The notes under the pieces: model-generated
Seen by the model: only the letters and a program-made list of their open reading frames with translations
Database searches by the model: none
Told to the model about the DNA's origin: nothing
Shown: in pieces, positions 1-8,622 of the stretch
Position numbering within the stretch: the stretch's first letter is position 1
Layout: every line of letters begins with the position of its first letter
Position numbers and translations under genes: made by a program
Assembly: GCF_937863485.1 (NCBI RefSeq)
Contig: NZ_CALMFY010000188.1
Location: 16,466 to 80,465 of the forward strand
Length of the DNA: 64,000 nt
Reading direction: 5' to 3'
Source of the DNA: an uncultured Nostoc sp.
Lineage (GTDB): Bacteria; Cyanobacteriota; Cyanobacteriia; Cyanobacteriales; Nostocaceae

Positions 1-2
1 TG

Positions 3-272
3 AATCAACAACACTATCACTCCTATCTCAGTGCGGGTTATGCAAAAGCAATCAGTCAATTGCCCGTCCAGCTAGCAATGGTAAAAAAACTTAGTACAAG
101 CGACCTATCGCAAAAATTAGAAGACAGGCTGTGCTTATCTTTGAGAGCATTTTGCTTTTGCCTGTATTTACTCTTGTTTTGGCGAAGGTATTGGTCAAAT
201 TACTCAAAAGTGTATAGCCTCAAAAAAACTAGAACCGCAAAGTTTGCTAAAGAAGGTCAGATATTCAGGTAA
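3..272 (+). CDS. Unrecognised open frame running in from the left edge
   Basis: The frame is open from the window edge to a stop at 270-272, so it could be the end of a gene that starts outside the window or a decayed fragment. The visible part is rich in hydrophobic and aromatic residues in its middle (about LCLSLRAFCFCLYLLLFW) and basic at its end. I do not recognise a family. Its neighbours are transposase relics, so a degraded mobile-element gene is as likely as a functional one. Confidence 0.2.
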   Translation, partial: NQQHYHSYLSAGYAKAISQLPVQLAMVKKLSTSDLSQKLEDRLCLSLRAFCFCLYLLLFWRRYWSNYSKVYSLKKTRTAKFAKEGQIFR

Positions 273-293
273 ACTAGGAAACGCATAGAACAT

Positions 294-533
294 GTGGTGT
301 ATGAATGGCAAGAAAAAGCCCTCAACCAAAAGCGACATCTTCACTCAGTACTAGAATGCGTGCAAAAGAATTGTCCCAGTTGCGGCAAACCGATGTGGAA
401 TGAGTACAACAATCTGCGACGTGTGAGAACTTTTAAAGAAGTGGTAGAACTGCTCTTAAAAATCCGCCGTTGTCAGAATATATCTTGTGAGCGTTACAGA
501 ATTAAATATTGACCAGAACAAGAGGGTTCGTGT
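294..533 (+). pseudogene. Transposase N-terminal fragment with zinc-ribbon cysteines
   Basis: The frame encodes a CPSCGKPMW motif, then RRVRTF and LLLKIRRCQN followed by another Cys (ISCERY), the pattern of the N-terminal zinc-binding region of a cyanobacterial transposase family. It hits an in-frame stop at 510-512, and the next codons in the same frame (PEQEG) still look like the family, which suggests a nonsense mutation followed by truncation. A GTG at 294 is the only obvious start. No catalytic domain follows, so this is a dead fragment. The exact IS family was not established. Confidence 0.5.
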
Positions 534-550
534 CTAATTATTTTTTAACC

Positions 551-590
551 CCCAAAGCTATGCCTCCGGCAAGCCGCAGAACGTCTACGC
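551..590. repeat. Nostoc-type short interspersed repeat
   Basis: The segment reads gctatgcctccggcaagc and then ends aacgtctacgcc. This resembles the short GC-rich repeats scattered between genes in Nostocales. It lies in the 534-873 stretch, in which I see no credible gene; the rest of that stretch is AT-rich filler between two transposase relics. Confidence 0.4.
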
Positions 591-1046
591 CTAAAATCTT
601 AGCAATAAGCAAGGGTTAATGACATTGCTTTTGAATCTATTGAGAATCTACTTTACTTATTGGCATCAAGCGACACGCACCGAAGTGTATAGGTTGCAAA
701 AACCTATCTTATATATAAATGTAGCCTCCAGAAGCCGAATCACAAAATAAGAAGGCATTGCAGGAGCTGTTCATGTCACGTTTTATCATTTGCAGACTCA
801 AATCGAGAGACTGATGATTTTGATTTCAATTATCTAAATTCACCTTTATTCATTTGCAGTCACGAAAGAAAATAATGAGTATAGATGGTAAGAATGTAAG
901 AGGTGCATACGACTGAAATCAAGGCAAATCTGCACTTCATATCATTAGTGCAAGGTCTACGTGAACAACATCTGGTGTTAGCACAAATAAAAGTAGAAAA
1001 TAAATCCAACGAGATTACGACTATTCCTGCATTATTAGAATTACTA

Positions 1047-1150
1047 TAGCAATCCTAAATCATTTGTGAAAACGAAAATCTATGAAAAGCCTATAAATAC
1101 ATACGTACTTTTAATCTCCGTAGTTTCTCACGTTTCAATTCGGATTGCTA
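1047..1150. mobile_element. 104-bp MITE-like element with TAGCAATCC ends
   Basis: The segment starts TAGCAATCC and ends GGATTGCTA, perfect 9-bp terminal inverted repeats that extend imperfectly to about 14 bp. It is flanked by TA on both sides (1045-1046 and 1151-1152), as expected for TA-targeting IS630/Tc1-mariner-type elements. It has no coding capacity. It sits inside the ISAs1 transposase relic, and its removal with one TA restores the codons LL-DITGA. Confidence 0.75.
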
Positions 1151-1168
1151 TAGATATCACAGGAGCTA

Positions 1169-1279
1169 TAGAACTCATATTTGATTTTTGAAAAAACTCA
1201 GTACACCTCAAAGAGCCTTCTTTTCTCTTCCCTATTCCCTCCCTACGCAAGTAATTTCAGAAATCAAACCAGATTCATA
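1169..1279. mobile_element. 111-bp second MITE-like element with imperfect inverted ends
   Basis: The segment starts tagaactcatatttgattt, and its end, read on the other strand, starts tatgaatctggtttgattt, giving imperfect terminal inverted repeats (about 17 of 25 positions). It is flanked by TA at 1167-1168 and 1280-1281. It is non-coding and interrupts the same ISAs1 relic 17 bp after the first insertion. Removing it restores TGA-IISSDAMG in the transposase frame. Confidence 0.65.
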
Positions 1280-1456
1280 TATCATTTCCAGTGATGCAAT
1301 GGGGATATAAAGCGAAATTGCCAAAAAGATTATCGACAAAAAAGCCGATTTTGTCCTGCCAATTAAAGCCAATCATTCCGCTCTCTATTCTCAAGTGAGT
1401 AAATGGTTTGAAACAGCCTTACGATAATTTTTACTAAAAGTAAAAGGGATGTTCAA

Positions 1457-1777
1457 ATGTTTAATAACTTTGCTAATCTTATCTTGACTGTTACTACTGT
1501 TAGTGTAGTAACTTTTGGTTTTTCTGTTACGCCAGCTTTGGCTAAAAACGTTAAGGTTATAAGGAATTGTGCGGCTTTTAGTCCTGATACTGGAATTCAA
1601 ACAAGAACGACGCCAAAATTTGGTATGCATAATCTTGTCGGATATTACAGGTCTAAAACTGGTATACCAATGACTGTGTTAATAGTTTGGGATCAAGATG
1701 TACAGAGAAGGGGTTATATAGCTATTCCTATCGGATGTTTACAATCAAATAAACAAGAAGTTATTGAATATCCTTAA
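1457..1777 (+). CDS. Small secreted protein of unknown function
   Basis: This encodes a 106-residue protein with a classical signal peptide: a hydrophobic stretch at residues 6-25 and an Ala-X-Ala site (TPALA) before KNVKV at about residue 30. The mature part is about 77 residues, has one Cys near the start and one near the end (NCAAF and IGCLQ) that could pair after export, and several aromatic residues (MHNLVGYY). The ATG follows an AAAAGGGA stretch at about 7 nt. I do not recognise the family. It sits between transposase relics and is not obviously part of an operon. Confidence 0.5.
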   Translation: MFNNFANLILTVTTVSVVTFGFSVTPALAKNVKVIRNCAAFSPDTGIQTRTTPKFGMHNLVGYYRSKTGIPMTVLIVWDQDVQRRGYIAIPIGCLQSNKQEVIEYP

Positions 1778-2452
1778 TCTATCACCAAACCCCCCCTCTA
1801 GAACATCGATTCAGTATTCAGAATCATAACCAAAAACTAGGTTTTCTGGTGCTGCAACAAGGAATGTTTGGTTGTGGAAGACGTTAAACAAAATCAGTAA
1901 ACTGAAGATTTCTGCGATCACTTAAAAATAGTAGTGTCTGATACCGTTTTTTGAGGAATAAAAAAAAGCTGCTCATCTGCGAGAAATGATAAGATGAGCT
2001 TATTGATTAGCTCCAAAAATCAACCCAAATCACCCAGATGGTAAACAAACTTCTTCCTTCGGGACTTGAGTAGCAGGCGAACCGAAAACCGAGATAAGCT
2101 TGAAAGCCTTATTAAATAAGGATTTTATCCAGAACTAAGGTCATTGACGCTCTGCTTATCATCGAGTCACTACTGAATGAGAAAATAAGGGTTTCAGCTT
2201 TTAAATATGCTTGTATTACTTATGTAATATCTCTGAACCCGGTTTTCTGGGCGAATGCTACTTATACCCCAGTTGAGTCAAGGGGGAGTGCAGTATCAGA
2301 ATGCTGTCAATGAATTTATTTTAAAAGTACGGAATTTGTTTTGATTTTTTTGTAGTTAGATAGTTTGCATATGAATAAATAATCTAAAAACCCTCTATCA
2401 AAAGATAGATTTGAAAAAAATCCTCTCTTTTGAGAAACTTTAATCATTTTTC
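1778..2452. other. Intergenic stretch without a credible gene
   Basis: No convincing frame is present. A hairpin with arms gctcatct (1971-1978) and agatgagc (1992-1999) follows an A-run and could be a relic terminator or element end. The segment around 2040-2110 (a short ATG frame broken by stops) looks like decayed coding DNA, but I cannot assign a family. Confidence 0.3.
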
Positions 2453-2653
2453 ATGCAAAAATATTTTTGTATTTACATGAAAATCAACAGTAATCCACCT
2501 TTCACAAACTTTGCATTTTTTATGGAAGTTTTATTGCCGTCTCTATTAGTTGCTCAAGTGACATACTGGCTTAATAGACAATTGGTGAAATTAATAATCA
2601 GAAAATTTGAACTTGATTTCAGGAGACAGATTTATGTTCAAGCAAAACTTTAA
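2453..2653 (+). CDS. Possible small membrane protein
   Basis: The frame encodes 66 residues with one predicted membrane segment at about residues 20-45, followed by a basic tail. It overlaps the start of the next membrane-protein gene by 20 nt, an arrangement seen for coupled genes. It could equally be the frameshifted front of that gene. No family is recognised and there is no strong ribosome site. Confidence 0.3.
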   Translation: MQKYFCIYMKINSNPPFTNFAFFMEVLLPSLLVAQVTYWLNRQLVKLIIRKFELDFRRQIYVQAKL

Positions 2654-3287
2654 TATGCACATTTTTTGGTGGATTTTGGTTTCTAGCGTCAATATTTTAC
2701 TTTTAGTTATTTTTTACGAAACAATATATTTAAATGACATTTCAACAGCAATTTTTAGTGTCAGCAATATACTAATAGCTGTTTTAGTTCGTAATGAACT
2801 GATTTTGCATTTATTGTATCGTTTGGCAGTATGGACTTCGGTAAAAATTGTTTATGGCAAATACTATCTTAATAGTGGCGTTCATTACATCGGTGGGGTT
2901 CACGCCTCATGTGCTACTTGGGGTTTTCTCTGGCTAATTGTTGATGTATTTCAGCAGTTGGGAAACCCAAGCGATCCTCTATCAATGGCTACATCCAGCG
3001 ATCCTATATCAATCGTTACATCCAGTATATTGTTAACACTTTTATTTATTATTATCCTCACCGCTATTCCCCCATTCCGCCATAAGTTCCATGATCCGTT
3101 TGAAATCAGCCATCGCTATCTGGGATGGACTTGTTTGAGTATTCTCGTCTTACATCATCGAAGAATATTGCCGAAAAAGATCCTCAAGGAGACTTCATTT
3201 ACCACTGGATACCGTCACTACGAGGCTATAGTTTACCAGAGATTGAACAGGAGAAATACATTGAAACTAGTAACTCTCCTAAAGTGA
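2634..3287 (+). pseudogene. Multi-pass membrane protein, probably truncated at its C-terminus
   Basis: The ATG at 2634 is preceded by AGGAGA at 2621-2626, so I chose it over the upstream TTG at 2607. The 217-residue product has several hydrophobic segments: residues about 7-30, 35-55, 90-110 and 125-150. A His-containing loop (HKFHDPFEISHRYLGW) resembles the haem-ligand region of ferric-reductase-like membrane proteins that travel with secondary-metabolite genes. After about residue 180 (near 3165) the frame turns basic and low in quality, and a different family begins in another frame. The gene therefore looks cut and joined to foreign DNA. A reductase role is inference only. Confidence 0.4.
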
Positions 3288-3521
3288 TTCTAGATTGGTC
3301 AAAAACGCGTAAAGTTAATGGCAAAGTTGTCTCTGACTTACGAAAGCAAACCAAACAGCGATTATTAAGCGAAGGTGGAGATGAATATGATAGTGCGTAA
3401 GCGTAGCCCGTCGTAGACATCGCAGCATCAGAAACAGTTGAGAAATATTGCCAGCATAAAAACGCATAAAAACAAAGAGTATAAAGAATATCAGCAAAGG
3501 CTTACCGAGGCGCAAGAGTAA
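3165..3521 (+). pseudogene. C-terminal fragment of a photolyase/cryptochrome-like FAD protein
   Basis: In the frame that ends at 3400 the protein reads IAEKDPQGDFIYHWIPSLRG, then a KTRKVNGKVVSDLRKQ stretch. This resembles the C-terminal FAD-binding end of photolyase-like proteins (the D-P-x-G-x-(F/Y)-I-x-x-W-(I/L)-P motif). A short Nostoc repeat at about 3391-3421 interrupts it, after which ASETVEKY appears in one frame and KEYQQRLTEAQE in another, consistent with further frameshifts. No N-terminal part is present. The assignment comes from motif recognition alone. Confidence 0.4.
3391..3421. repeat. Nostoc-type short repeat (gcgtagcccgtcgtagacat)
   Basis: The GC-rich block gcgtagcccgtcgtagacat in otherwise AT-rich DNA is a common Nostocales interspersed repeat. 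It seems to have inserted into the photolyase-like fragment, between EYDSA and ASETVEKY. Confidence 0.5.
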
Positions 3522-3578
3522 AGCAGTATCTCTATTTTAAACTAGTCTCTTTTATTACCTCAGATTTGTTGTTCACAG

Positions 3579-3968
3579 TTACAGGCTCCTTGAGGGTTTT
3601 AGGGCTAAAGTTTTCGTCAAATCGGCAAGGAGAACGCGATCACAGAGGTTAAACATTTCTACTTCGGTAGAGGTCTTTCGCATCAGCCGCAGGAAATCAC
3701 CTTCAGCGTCAACGCTTAGGGCAATGTAGTTGAGGAACATTTTTAGGTAGCCGATGCGCGCCCGCTCTGGCATAGATGCTGCTGCGGGGGTTTGCCATAA
3801 ACGATCAATATAGTTGCGTACCTCTACTAAAGGAACAGGCGTGATCGTCTCGAAGCGCAAAGCCTGGCGAATTTGATTGAAAAGCCAAGGATTCCCAATC
3901 GCCCAGCGTCCCACCATCACACCCGCCGCACCCGTTTGAGAAAGCACTTCAACAGCAGTAAAAGCCAC
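3579..3968 (-). pseudogene. tRNA-dihydrouridine synthase, C-terminal half only
   Basis: Read on the minus strand the frame gives AVEVLSQTGAAGVMVGRWAI, then GNPWLFNQIRQAL, the conserved FMN-phosphate-binding end of Dus enzymes, which reduce specific uridines in tRNA. The following helical C-terminal domain appears complete to the stop at 3579-3581. The catalytic N-terminal barrel is missing: at about 3966 the sequence switches to an IS1-type transposase (next feature). A non-overlapping 33-residue N-terminal Dus fragment lies at 63.6 kb on the opposite strand. Confidence 0.75.
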
Positions 3969-4352
3969 GAGTGTCTGCATCAAGAGCCAACCAGAGCCAC
4001 AGCTTGTTCCCTTTGTTATCCATGAATGACCATAATTCATCGCATTGGATCGTTAGTCTCCCCTTTTTTTGGCTACCACCTGTACGCTTCGAGGCATCAG
4101 AGCATATTTCTCATTGACATAGGTTTGCAGCCATTGTTCAGAAACCTAGGCTGCACAAGAGATTTCAGCTAGAGAAATGCGTTTCAGGAGCAATCGGTCA
4201 ATCAGTTCCCGTGTGGCTTGGTCGATCACTTTTTTGGTCGATTGTTCGACGAACTATCGTCGGCAGTCATGGCATTTGAACCGTTGTTTACCGTTATGGA
4301 TGCGGCCATTCTTGACCGTTTGGGAAGATACACAAATGGGGCAGGTAGGCAT
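3966..4352 (-). pseudogene. IS1-family transposase relic
   Basis: On the minus strand an ATG at 4352 starts MPTCPICVSSQTVKNGR, then KQRFKCHDC, the zinc ribbon of IS1 InsA. It continues with VSEQWLQTYVNEKY and, after a one-base frame change in an A/G run, IQCDELWSFMDNKGNK and LWLALDADTR of InsB. Two in-frame stops (after CRR and after CAA) plus the frame change make it inactive. It stops abruptly at the Dus fragment, so the element either inserted into that gene or was joined to it by rearrangement. Confidence 0.75.
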
Positions 4353-4567
4353 GGGAAGGAGAACACCAACAAACTCTACTTCTGTATCATTACATCTTGA
4401 ACACTACCGATATTATTTATCAATAAAGTGGTGTTATTATATGAACTTAAATCTGCTTTGTCAAAGTCACTTGCGACATTGTTACGGAAAAGGGGATTAG
4501 GGACTGGGGACTGGAGACTTGGAACTAGTAGTTTGTGGCGTCAGTTTGCCTACTCCTACTTTTACCA

Positions 4568-4583
4568 AGGGGCTTAAACCCCT
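4568..4583. repeat. AGGGG-CTTAAA-CCCCT palindrome
   Basis: A 5-bp GC stem with an AT-rich loop. It could be a weak hairpin or a short interspersed repeat. It lies in the 4353-4987 gap, which otherwise holds the 181-bp element below and a Nostoc repeat, and no gene I can support. Confidence 0.35.
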
Positions 4584-4597
4584 CCTTGTCTGGTTGA

Positions 4598-4778
4598 TTA
4601 ACCCTCTTTTGTCACTCTGGGGAAAGAAAAATCGAGGCTAAATGATGAAACCTAGATTTAGTGAGAAGATTAGCGATCGCAAACTAATAGAAACCTCTAA
4701 ACAAAGCTCTATAGGTAAAATCTTATCTGGGCAAGGGTTACAGATTATTATCTGCCGAAAGTGACAAAAGAGAGTTAA
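4598..4778. mobile_element. 181-bp MITE-like element with 19-bp inverted ends
   Basis: The left end ttaaccctcttttgtcact (4598-4616) is the reverse complement of the right end agtgacaaaagagagttaa (4760-4778) at 18 of 19 positions. The TTAA at each tip could be a 4-bp target duplication or part of the repeat. The interior has no coding frame and contains one HIP1 octamer near 4673. I do not recognise the parent insertion sequence. Confidence 0.65.
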
Positions 4779-4886
4779 GATGGTAGCTAGATATTACGGC
4801 GTGCTCTACTAGTTACTAGAGCATAGTAACAAAGGGGACAAAGGAGAATTATTGAAAAAGTCACTCCCTTGTCTGTTCCTAATGAC

Positions 4887-4928
4887 GCCAGTCGCCTCAA
4901 GTCGGGAAACCCGTCCACGGCGCTGGCT
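4887..4928. repeat. Nostoc-type palindromic repeat
   Basis: The block starts gccagtcgcctcaagtcggg and ends cgctggc. Its two ends (gccag and ctggc) are inverted repeats, and the internal gggaaaccc is palindromic. This is a familiar interspersed repeat of Nostocales. It lies about 60 bp upstream of the acylase gene. Confidence 0.55.
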
Positions 4929-4987
4929 CCCCAATGCCCAATAGCAGTTTAAGTCACTAGGCGTTATATCTGGACATAGTGGTGTTA

Positions 4988-7096
4988 ATGAGGATTGATA
5001 TTTTACTCAAGGTTTACAAAAGAAAATCAATACGTCGTGTTTTACCCTTAATACTCAGTTTGATACTGGTTTTGTTTGTAGGAAGCCGCACTATAGCTGT
5101 GCCAACAAAATCCACAGAGATATTATGGGATACCTATGGTGTGCCGCACATTTACGGAAAAGATGACCAAAGTGCATTTTATGCCTTTGGTTGGGCACAA
5201 ATGCAAAGTCATGGAGATTTGCTTTTGCGTCTCTATGGTCAAGCACGGGGACGCGCAGCCGAATATTGGGGAGAGAAATACCTAGATTCAGATCGTTGGG
5301 TACAGACTACGGGAGTACCAGAACGCGCTCGTTCTTGGTACAAAGCACAGAGTCCAACTTTTCGTGGTTATCTCGATGCTTTTGCTACTGGGATCAATGC
5401 TTATGCAAAACAAAATCCTAACTTGATTGACGATCAAATTGAGGCGGTGCTACCAGTCAAGGCAGAAGATGTTATGGCTCACTTACATCGGGTACTCAAT
5501 TTCACCTTTGTGGTCAATCCAGAGGAAGTATTAGACCTAAGCAAACAAAAATTGCCAACAGGATCTAATGGTTGGGCGATCGCACCAACTCATTCTGCCA
5601 ATGGGAAGGCGATGTTGCTAGCAAACCCACACCTACCTTGGTCAGATTTATTTTTGTGGTATGAAGCCCAAATCACTGCACCAGGGATTGATGCCTATGG
5701 GGCAACACTTGTAGGTATTCCCGTATTAGCGATCGCATTTAACAACAACTTAGGTTGGACTCACACCGTTAACACCTATGATGGTTGGGATGTTTATGAA
5801 CTCACACTAGCAGGTAATGGGTATCGCTTTGATGACAAGGTTCATACCTTCGAGACAAAAACTCTTTCCTTAAAGGTGAAACAGAAAGATGGCTCCTTGC
5901 AAGAGCAACCATTAGTAGTGAAAAGTTCTGTCCACGGACCTATAGTAGCCGAGAAAAATGGTAAAACCCTGGCGCTGAGAGTTGCAGGTCTTGACCGACC
6001 AGGTGTACTCCAGCAGTGGTGGGATATGGCACGAGCAAAAAACCTTACCCAGTTTCAAACAGTACTCAAGCGCTTGCAACTGCCAATGTTTACGGTGATG
6101 TATGCAGATAGAGAAGGGCATATCATGCACCTATTCAACGGTCAAGTTCCAGTGCGCTCTAGGGGTGATTTTAAATATTGGCAAGGCATAATCCCAGGAA
6201 ATACATCTAAAACCTTGTGGGCAAAAATTCATCCTTACCAAGATTTACCGCGTATAGTTGACCCTAAGAGTGGCTGGTTGCAAAATACAAATGACCCACC
6301 TTGGACAACTACATTTCCAGCCGCCATTAAAGCAGATAATTACCCGCCTTACATGGCTCCTCGTTTCATGGATTTCCGCTCACAACGTTCTGTAAAGATG
6401 TTAGCTGAGGATGACAAAATCTCTTTTGATGAAATGGTTGCAGACAAGTACTCTACCCGCATGGAACTGGCTGATCGAATTTTGGATGATTTAATTCCGG
6501 CTGCACGCAAGTATGGTAAGGACTTAGGGCAGCAAGCAGCTAATGTCTTGGAAGCCTGGGATCGGCAAGCCAATACAGATAGTCGCGGGGCCGTATTATT
6601 TGCCTTTTGGGTACAACAGATGGATTTAGATAAGGCGTTTAGTAAACCCTGGAATGAAAATTCTCCACGCACTACACCCGATGGTTTAGCTAATTCTGAA
6701 AGTGCAGTTGTAACTCTGCAAGCAGTCGCAGCACAAGTAGAAAAGACTTATGGGGCGCTTGATGTACCGTGGGGTAAGGTTTTTAGGCTACGGTTGGGTG
6801 ATGTAGATTTAGCTGCCAATGGTGGGGATGGCAAGCTAGGAATTTTTCGTGTACTCAATTTTTCTCCCGCAGCAGAGCAAACGTTCCAAGCCGTTGGAGG
6901 TGATTCCTATGTGGCTGCAATTGAATTTTCCAACCCTGTACGGGCAATGGCAATAATTAGCTACGGCAATGCAACTCAACCGGGATCGCCCCACATTAGC
7001 GACCAGTTACAGATGTCCGCCAAGAAAAAGTTGCGTTCTGTGTGGCGCGATCGCTCAGATATTTTTGCCCATCTAGAAGAACGTAAAATATTCTGA
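4988..7096 (+). CDS. Penicillin-acylase family N-terminal-nucleophile hydrolase (PvdQ/AHL acylase type)
   Basis: This hydrolase is made as a precursor that cuts itself to expose a catalytic serine. The predicted nucleophile is Ser193 in [12 protein letters not shown], the canonical G-S-N-(G/N)-W start of the beta chain. Family features include [11 protein letters not shown] near the N-terminus and [13 protein letters not shown] signal anchor spans about residues 13-37, so the enzyme should act in the periplasm. Length (702 residues) fits. I chose ATG 4988 over GTG 4979, which adds only three residues. Known relatives cleave acyl-homoserine lactones (AiiC of Anabaena) or remove the fatty acid from pyoverdine precursors (PvdQ). 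Next to an acyl-peptide siderophore locus, trimming or turnover of the acyl tail is a reasonable but untested role. Confidence 0.88.
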   Translation: MRIDILLKVYKRKSIRRVLPLILSLILVLFVGSRTIAVPTKSTEILWDTYGVPHIYGKDDQSAFYAFGWAQMQSHGDLLLRLYGQARGRAAEYWGEKYLDSDRWVQTTGVPERARSWYKAQSPTFRGYLDAFATGINAYAKQNPNLIDDQIEAVLPVKAEDVMAHLHRVLNFTFVVNPEEVLDLSKQKLPTGSNGWAIAPTHSANGKAMLLANPHLPWSDLFLWYEAQITAPGIDAYGATLVGIPVLAIAFNNNLGWTHTVNTYDGWDVYELTLAGNGYRFDDKVHTFETKTLSLKVKQKDGSLQEQPLVVKSSVHGPIVAEKNGKTLALRVAGLDRPGVLQQWWDMARAKNLTQFQTVLKRLQLPMFTVMYADREGHIMHLFNGQVPVRSRGDFKYWQGIIPGNTSKTLWAKIHPYQDLPRIVDPKSGWLQNTNDPPWTTTFPAAIKADNYPPYMAPRFMDFRSQRSVKMLAEDDKISFDEMVADKYSTRMELADRILDDLIPAARKYGKDLGQQAANVLEAWDRQANTDSRGAVLFAFWVQQMDLDKAFSKPWNENSPRTTPDGLANSESAVVTLQAVAAQVEKTYGALDVPWGKVFRLRLGDVDLAANGGDGKLGIFRVLNFSPAAEQTFQAVGGDSYVAAIEFSNPVRAMAIISYGNATQPGSPHISDQLQMSAKKKLRSVWRDRSDIFAHLEERKIF

Positions 7097-7170
7097 GGTC
7101 AATAGTCTCCTACTAACCCAAGTTGCGGGTTATCAAATACAAATAAACTATTGAATGCAATTGCAAACTC

Positions 7171-7207
7171 CAAAGTAGTGATTGCGCTGGGCGCAATCAC
7201 TGCTTTG
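7171..7207. repeat. 17-bp-stem perfect hairpin
   Basis: The arms CAAAGTAGTGATTGCGC and GCGCAATCACTGCTTTG pair along all 17 positions (one T-G wobble) around a TGG loop. It starts 75 nt after the acylase stop codon and inside the IS982 derivative. No T-run follows, so it is not a canonical intrinsic terminator. It could still stabilise or end the acylase transcript, or be a nested palindromic repeat. Confidence 0.6.
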
Positions 7208-7245
7208 ACTAAGAGGAAAAGTACAGTATTTGAAAAAGTTAAGTA

Positions 7246-7455
7246 TTAAATCAAACTTATTTTATAAAGTATTCTTAAAGTGTAAATGCTTCTAGCTTCT
7301 TTCATATAGTTGCAAACTCTACTGTGATTGCCGTTAAAGAATAATGCTGCAACTAATGCTGTTGTAATAATTTCTGCATCAGTCATATGACGACGACAAT
7401 ATTCATCATGTCCAATCGCCTTTAACAAGTCATCAGGGAAGCGCATAGATCGCAA
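7246..7455 (-). pseudogene. IS982-family transposase, N-terminal fragment
   Basis: The frame encodes HMTDAEIITTALVAALFFNG, then NHSRVCNYMKEA, the conserved N-terminal signature of IS982 transposases. After about residue 55 the sequence no longer fits and stops, with all catalytic Asp/Glu residues missing. It lies within the deleted element 7116-7558. Confidence 0.75.
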
Positions 7456-7558
7456 TTATTTCATTTAGCATATACCCCTCCGATTTTTATTCCTGAAGGG
7501 GATTGTATTGCTTAAATGACACCTTGCGATCGCCTAATCTATAACTAGCAACTTGGGT

Positions 7559-8107
7559 TACTAACTGTCCTTAAACCTGACTTTTCCTGTTAAATTTCTC
7601 TCGCAAGCTGCCAACCCTCATAGAGGTCATGCAATTTTAACCAATTTGTCTCTAGGTCTTTCTCTGGACTGTTCATAGCTATCCACAACTAATTCAAATT
7701 CCCCTAATAGCTCTTGTCCGAATGGCACGAAGAAAAGCTATAAGCTTTATGAGGTAAGGATTTTAACTTTTAATTAATGAACAGTGAGTGGGTAGGTAGA
7801 GCGATCGCTCCTGGATCAGACAGAGCTTCATGGATGGGGCGATGATGCGCGGGCTGTCCAAAAAATTCTTAGGTAGGAAAAGCTTACTCGTTCATGAAAT
7901 ACTTTCTTTAAGACGAGCAAGCAAACATCATAAATACTACTGTGACCCTGCGAGTACAAATCCTCAAGGATAAATTTAATTCATTACACCGACTTAGTTG
8001 CTATTAAAAAACTTGAGTGTGATGCCGTATTTCGTAAGCATCAAACTTGAAAAACATCCATGCAAAAAGGCAAAGTTATTGGAGACTACGATAAATTAGT
8101 TATACCA
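7559..8107. other. Intergenic stretch without a supported gene
   Basis: No frame of credible length or composition is visible on either strand. HIP1 octamers occur (for example near 7800). The stretch separates an IS982 derivative from an IS630 relic and is probably scar DNA. Confidence 0.3.
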
Positions 8108-8112
8108 ATTCT

Positions 8113-8457
8113 TTATGAAGCTGCGCTAAATAAGGCTTCAAGGATAAAGTCGTAAGAAGTCAGAGAGGCAATCATCTCAGGTGTAATTGCTTTAAGGACA
8201 TCAGTTAACTTCTGCTGTAGTTGTGTGAGGGTTTTACAATTTTCAAGCTTGAAGTTTAGATTTGAGAAATTCCCAAAACCGCTCAATTGGGTTGAGTTCA
8301 GGAGAGTGAGGAGGTTGAAAAATAGGGATAATGTTATCTGGACAATCGAGAGCTTTCGCTTTGTGAAAAGACCCTTGGTCAAACTGGATAACTGCGATGT
8401 CATCACCTCTTGTGAGCAGACAGCAACTCTAAAAAATGTCCCAAAGGATTGAGCCAA
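8113..8457 (-). pseudogene. IS630-family transposase, C-terminal relic with frameshifts
   Basis: On the minus strand one frame gives DDIAVIQFDQGSFHKAKAL, then FQPPHSPELNPIERFWEFLK, the catalytic C-terminal signature of IS630 transposases (the final Glu lies in NPIERFW). A second frame continues it as KLENCKTLTQLQQKL, then ITPEMIASLTSYDFILEAL to the stop at 8113. The two frames join near 8245, so at least one frameshift is present. The N-terminal DNA-binding region is absent. Confidence 0.75.
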
Positions 8458-8622
8458 GATTAATTAGATGCTCTACCTCCTTCCATAACTGTGCGAGAGA
8501 TTTACTATTACATTCTTATTCCTGGTTTTTGTACAGAAAGAGTTAGTTTAATCACTACTTTATTAGATAAAGTAATTTATTCAACTCTGGCTTTGGGCTG
8601 CATTTTGCATTTTGAGGTATTA

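Larger units (their letters stand above)
876..1425 (+). pseudogene. ISAs1-family transposase fragment, interrupted by two small elements
   Basis: The frame starting near 876 gives MSIDGKNVRGAYD, a stop, then NQGKSALHIIS and NKSNEITTIPALLELL, which match the conserved core of ISAs1 (H-repeat type) transposases. The frame is broken at 1047 and at 1169. If the segments 1047-1150 and 1169-1279, each with one TA copy, are removed, it continues as DITGAIISSDAMG, a stop, then SEIAKKIIDKKADFVLP and KANHSALYSQVSKWF, again typical of the family. N- and C-terminal parts are missing. Two in-frame stops (after AYD and after AMGI) show the copy was dead or dying as well as interrupted. Confidence 0.75.
7116..7558 (-). 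mobile_element. Internally deleted IS982-family copy
   Basis: The ends ACCCAAGTTGC (7116-7126) and GCAACTTGGGT (7548-7558) are perfect 11-bp inverted repeats, flanked by the 5-bp direct repeat TACTA (7111-7115 and 7559-7563), a clear target duplication. Inside is the N-terminal part of an IS982-type transposase on the minus strand and a strong hairpin. At 443 bp it is under half the length of a full IS982 element, so it is a non-autonomous deletion derivative. Confidence 0.8.

Noticed and set aside
8225..8452. Plus-strand frame over the IS630 relic
   Set aside because: It is the antisense shadow of the transposase signature NPIERFWEFL read on the minus strand.
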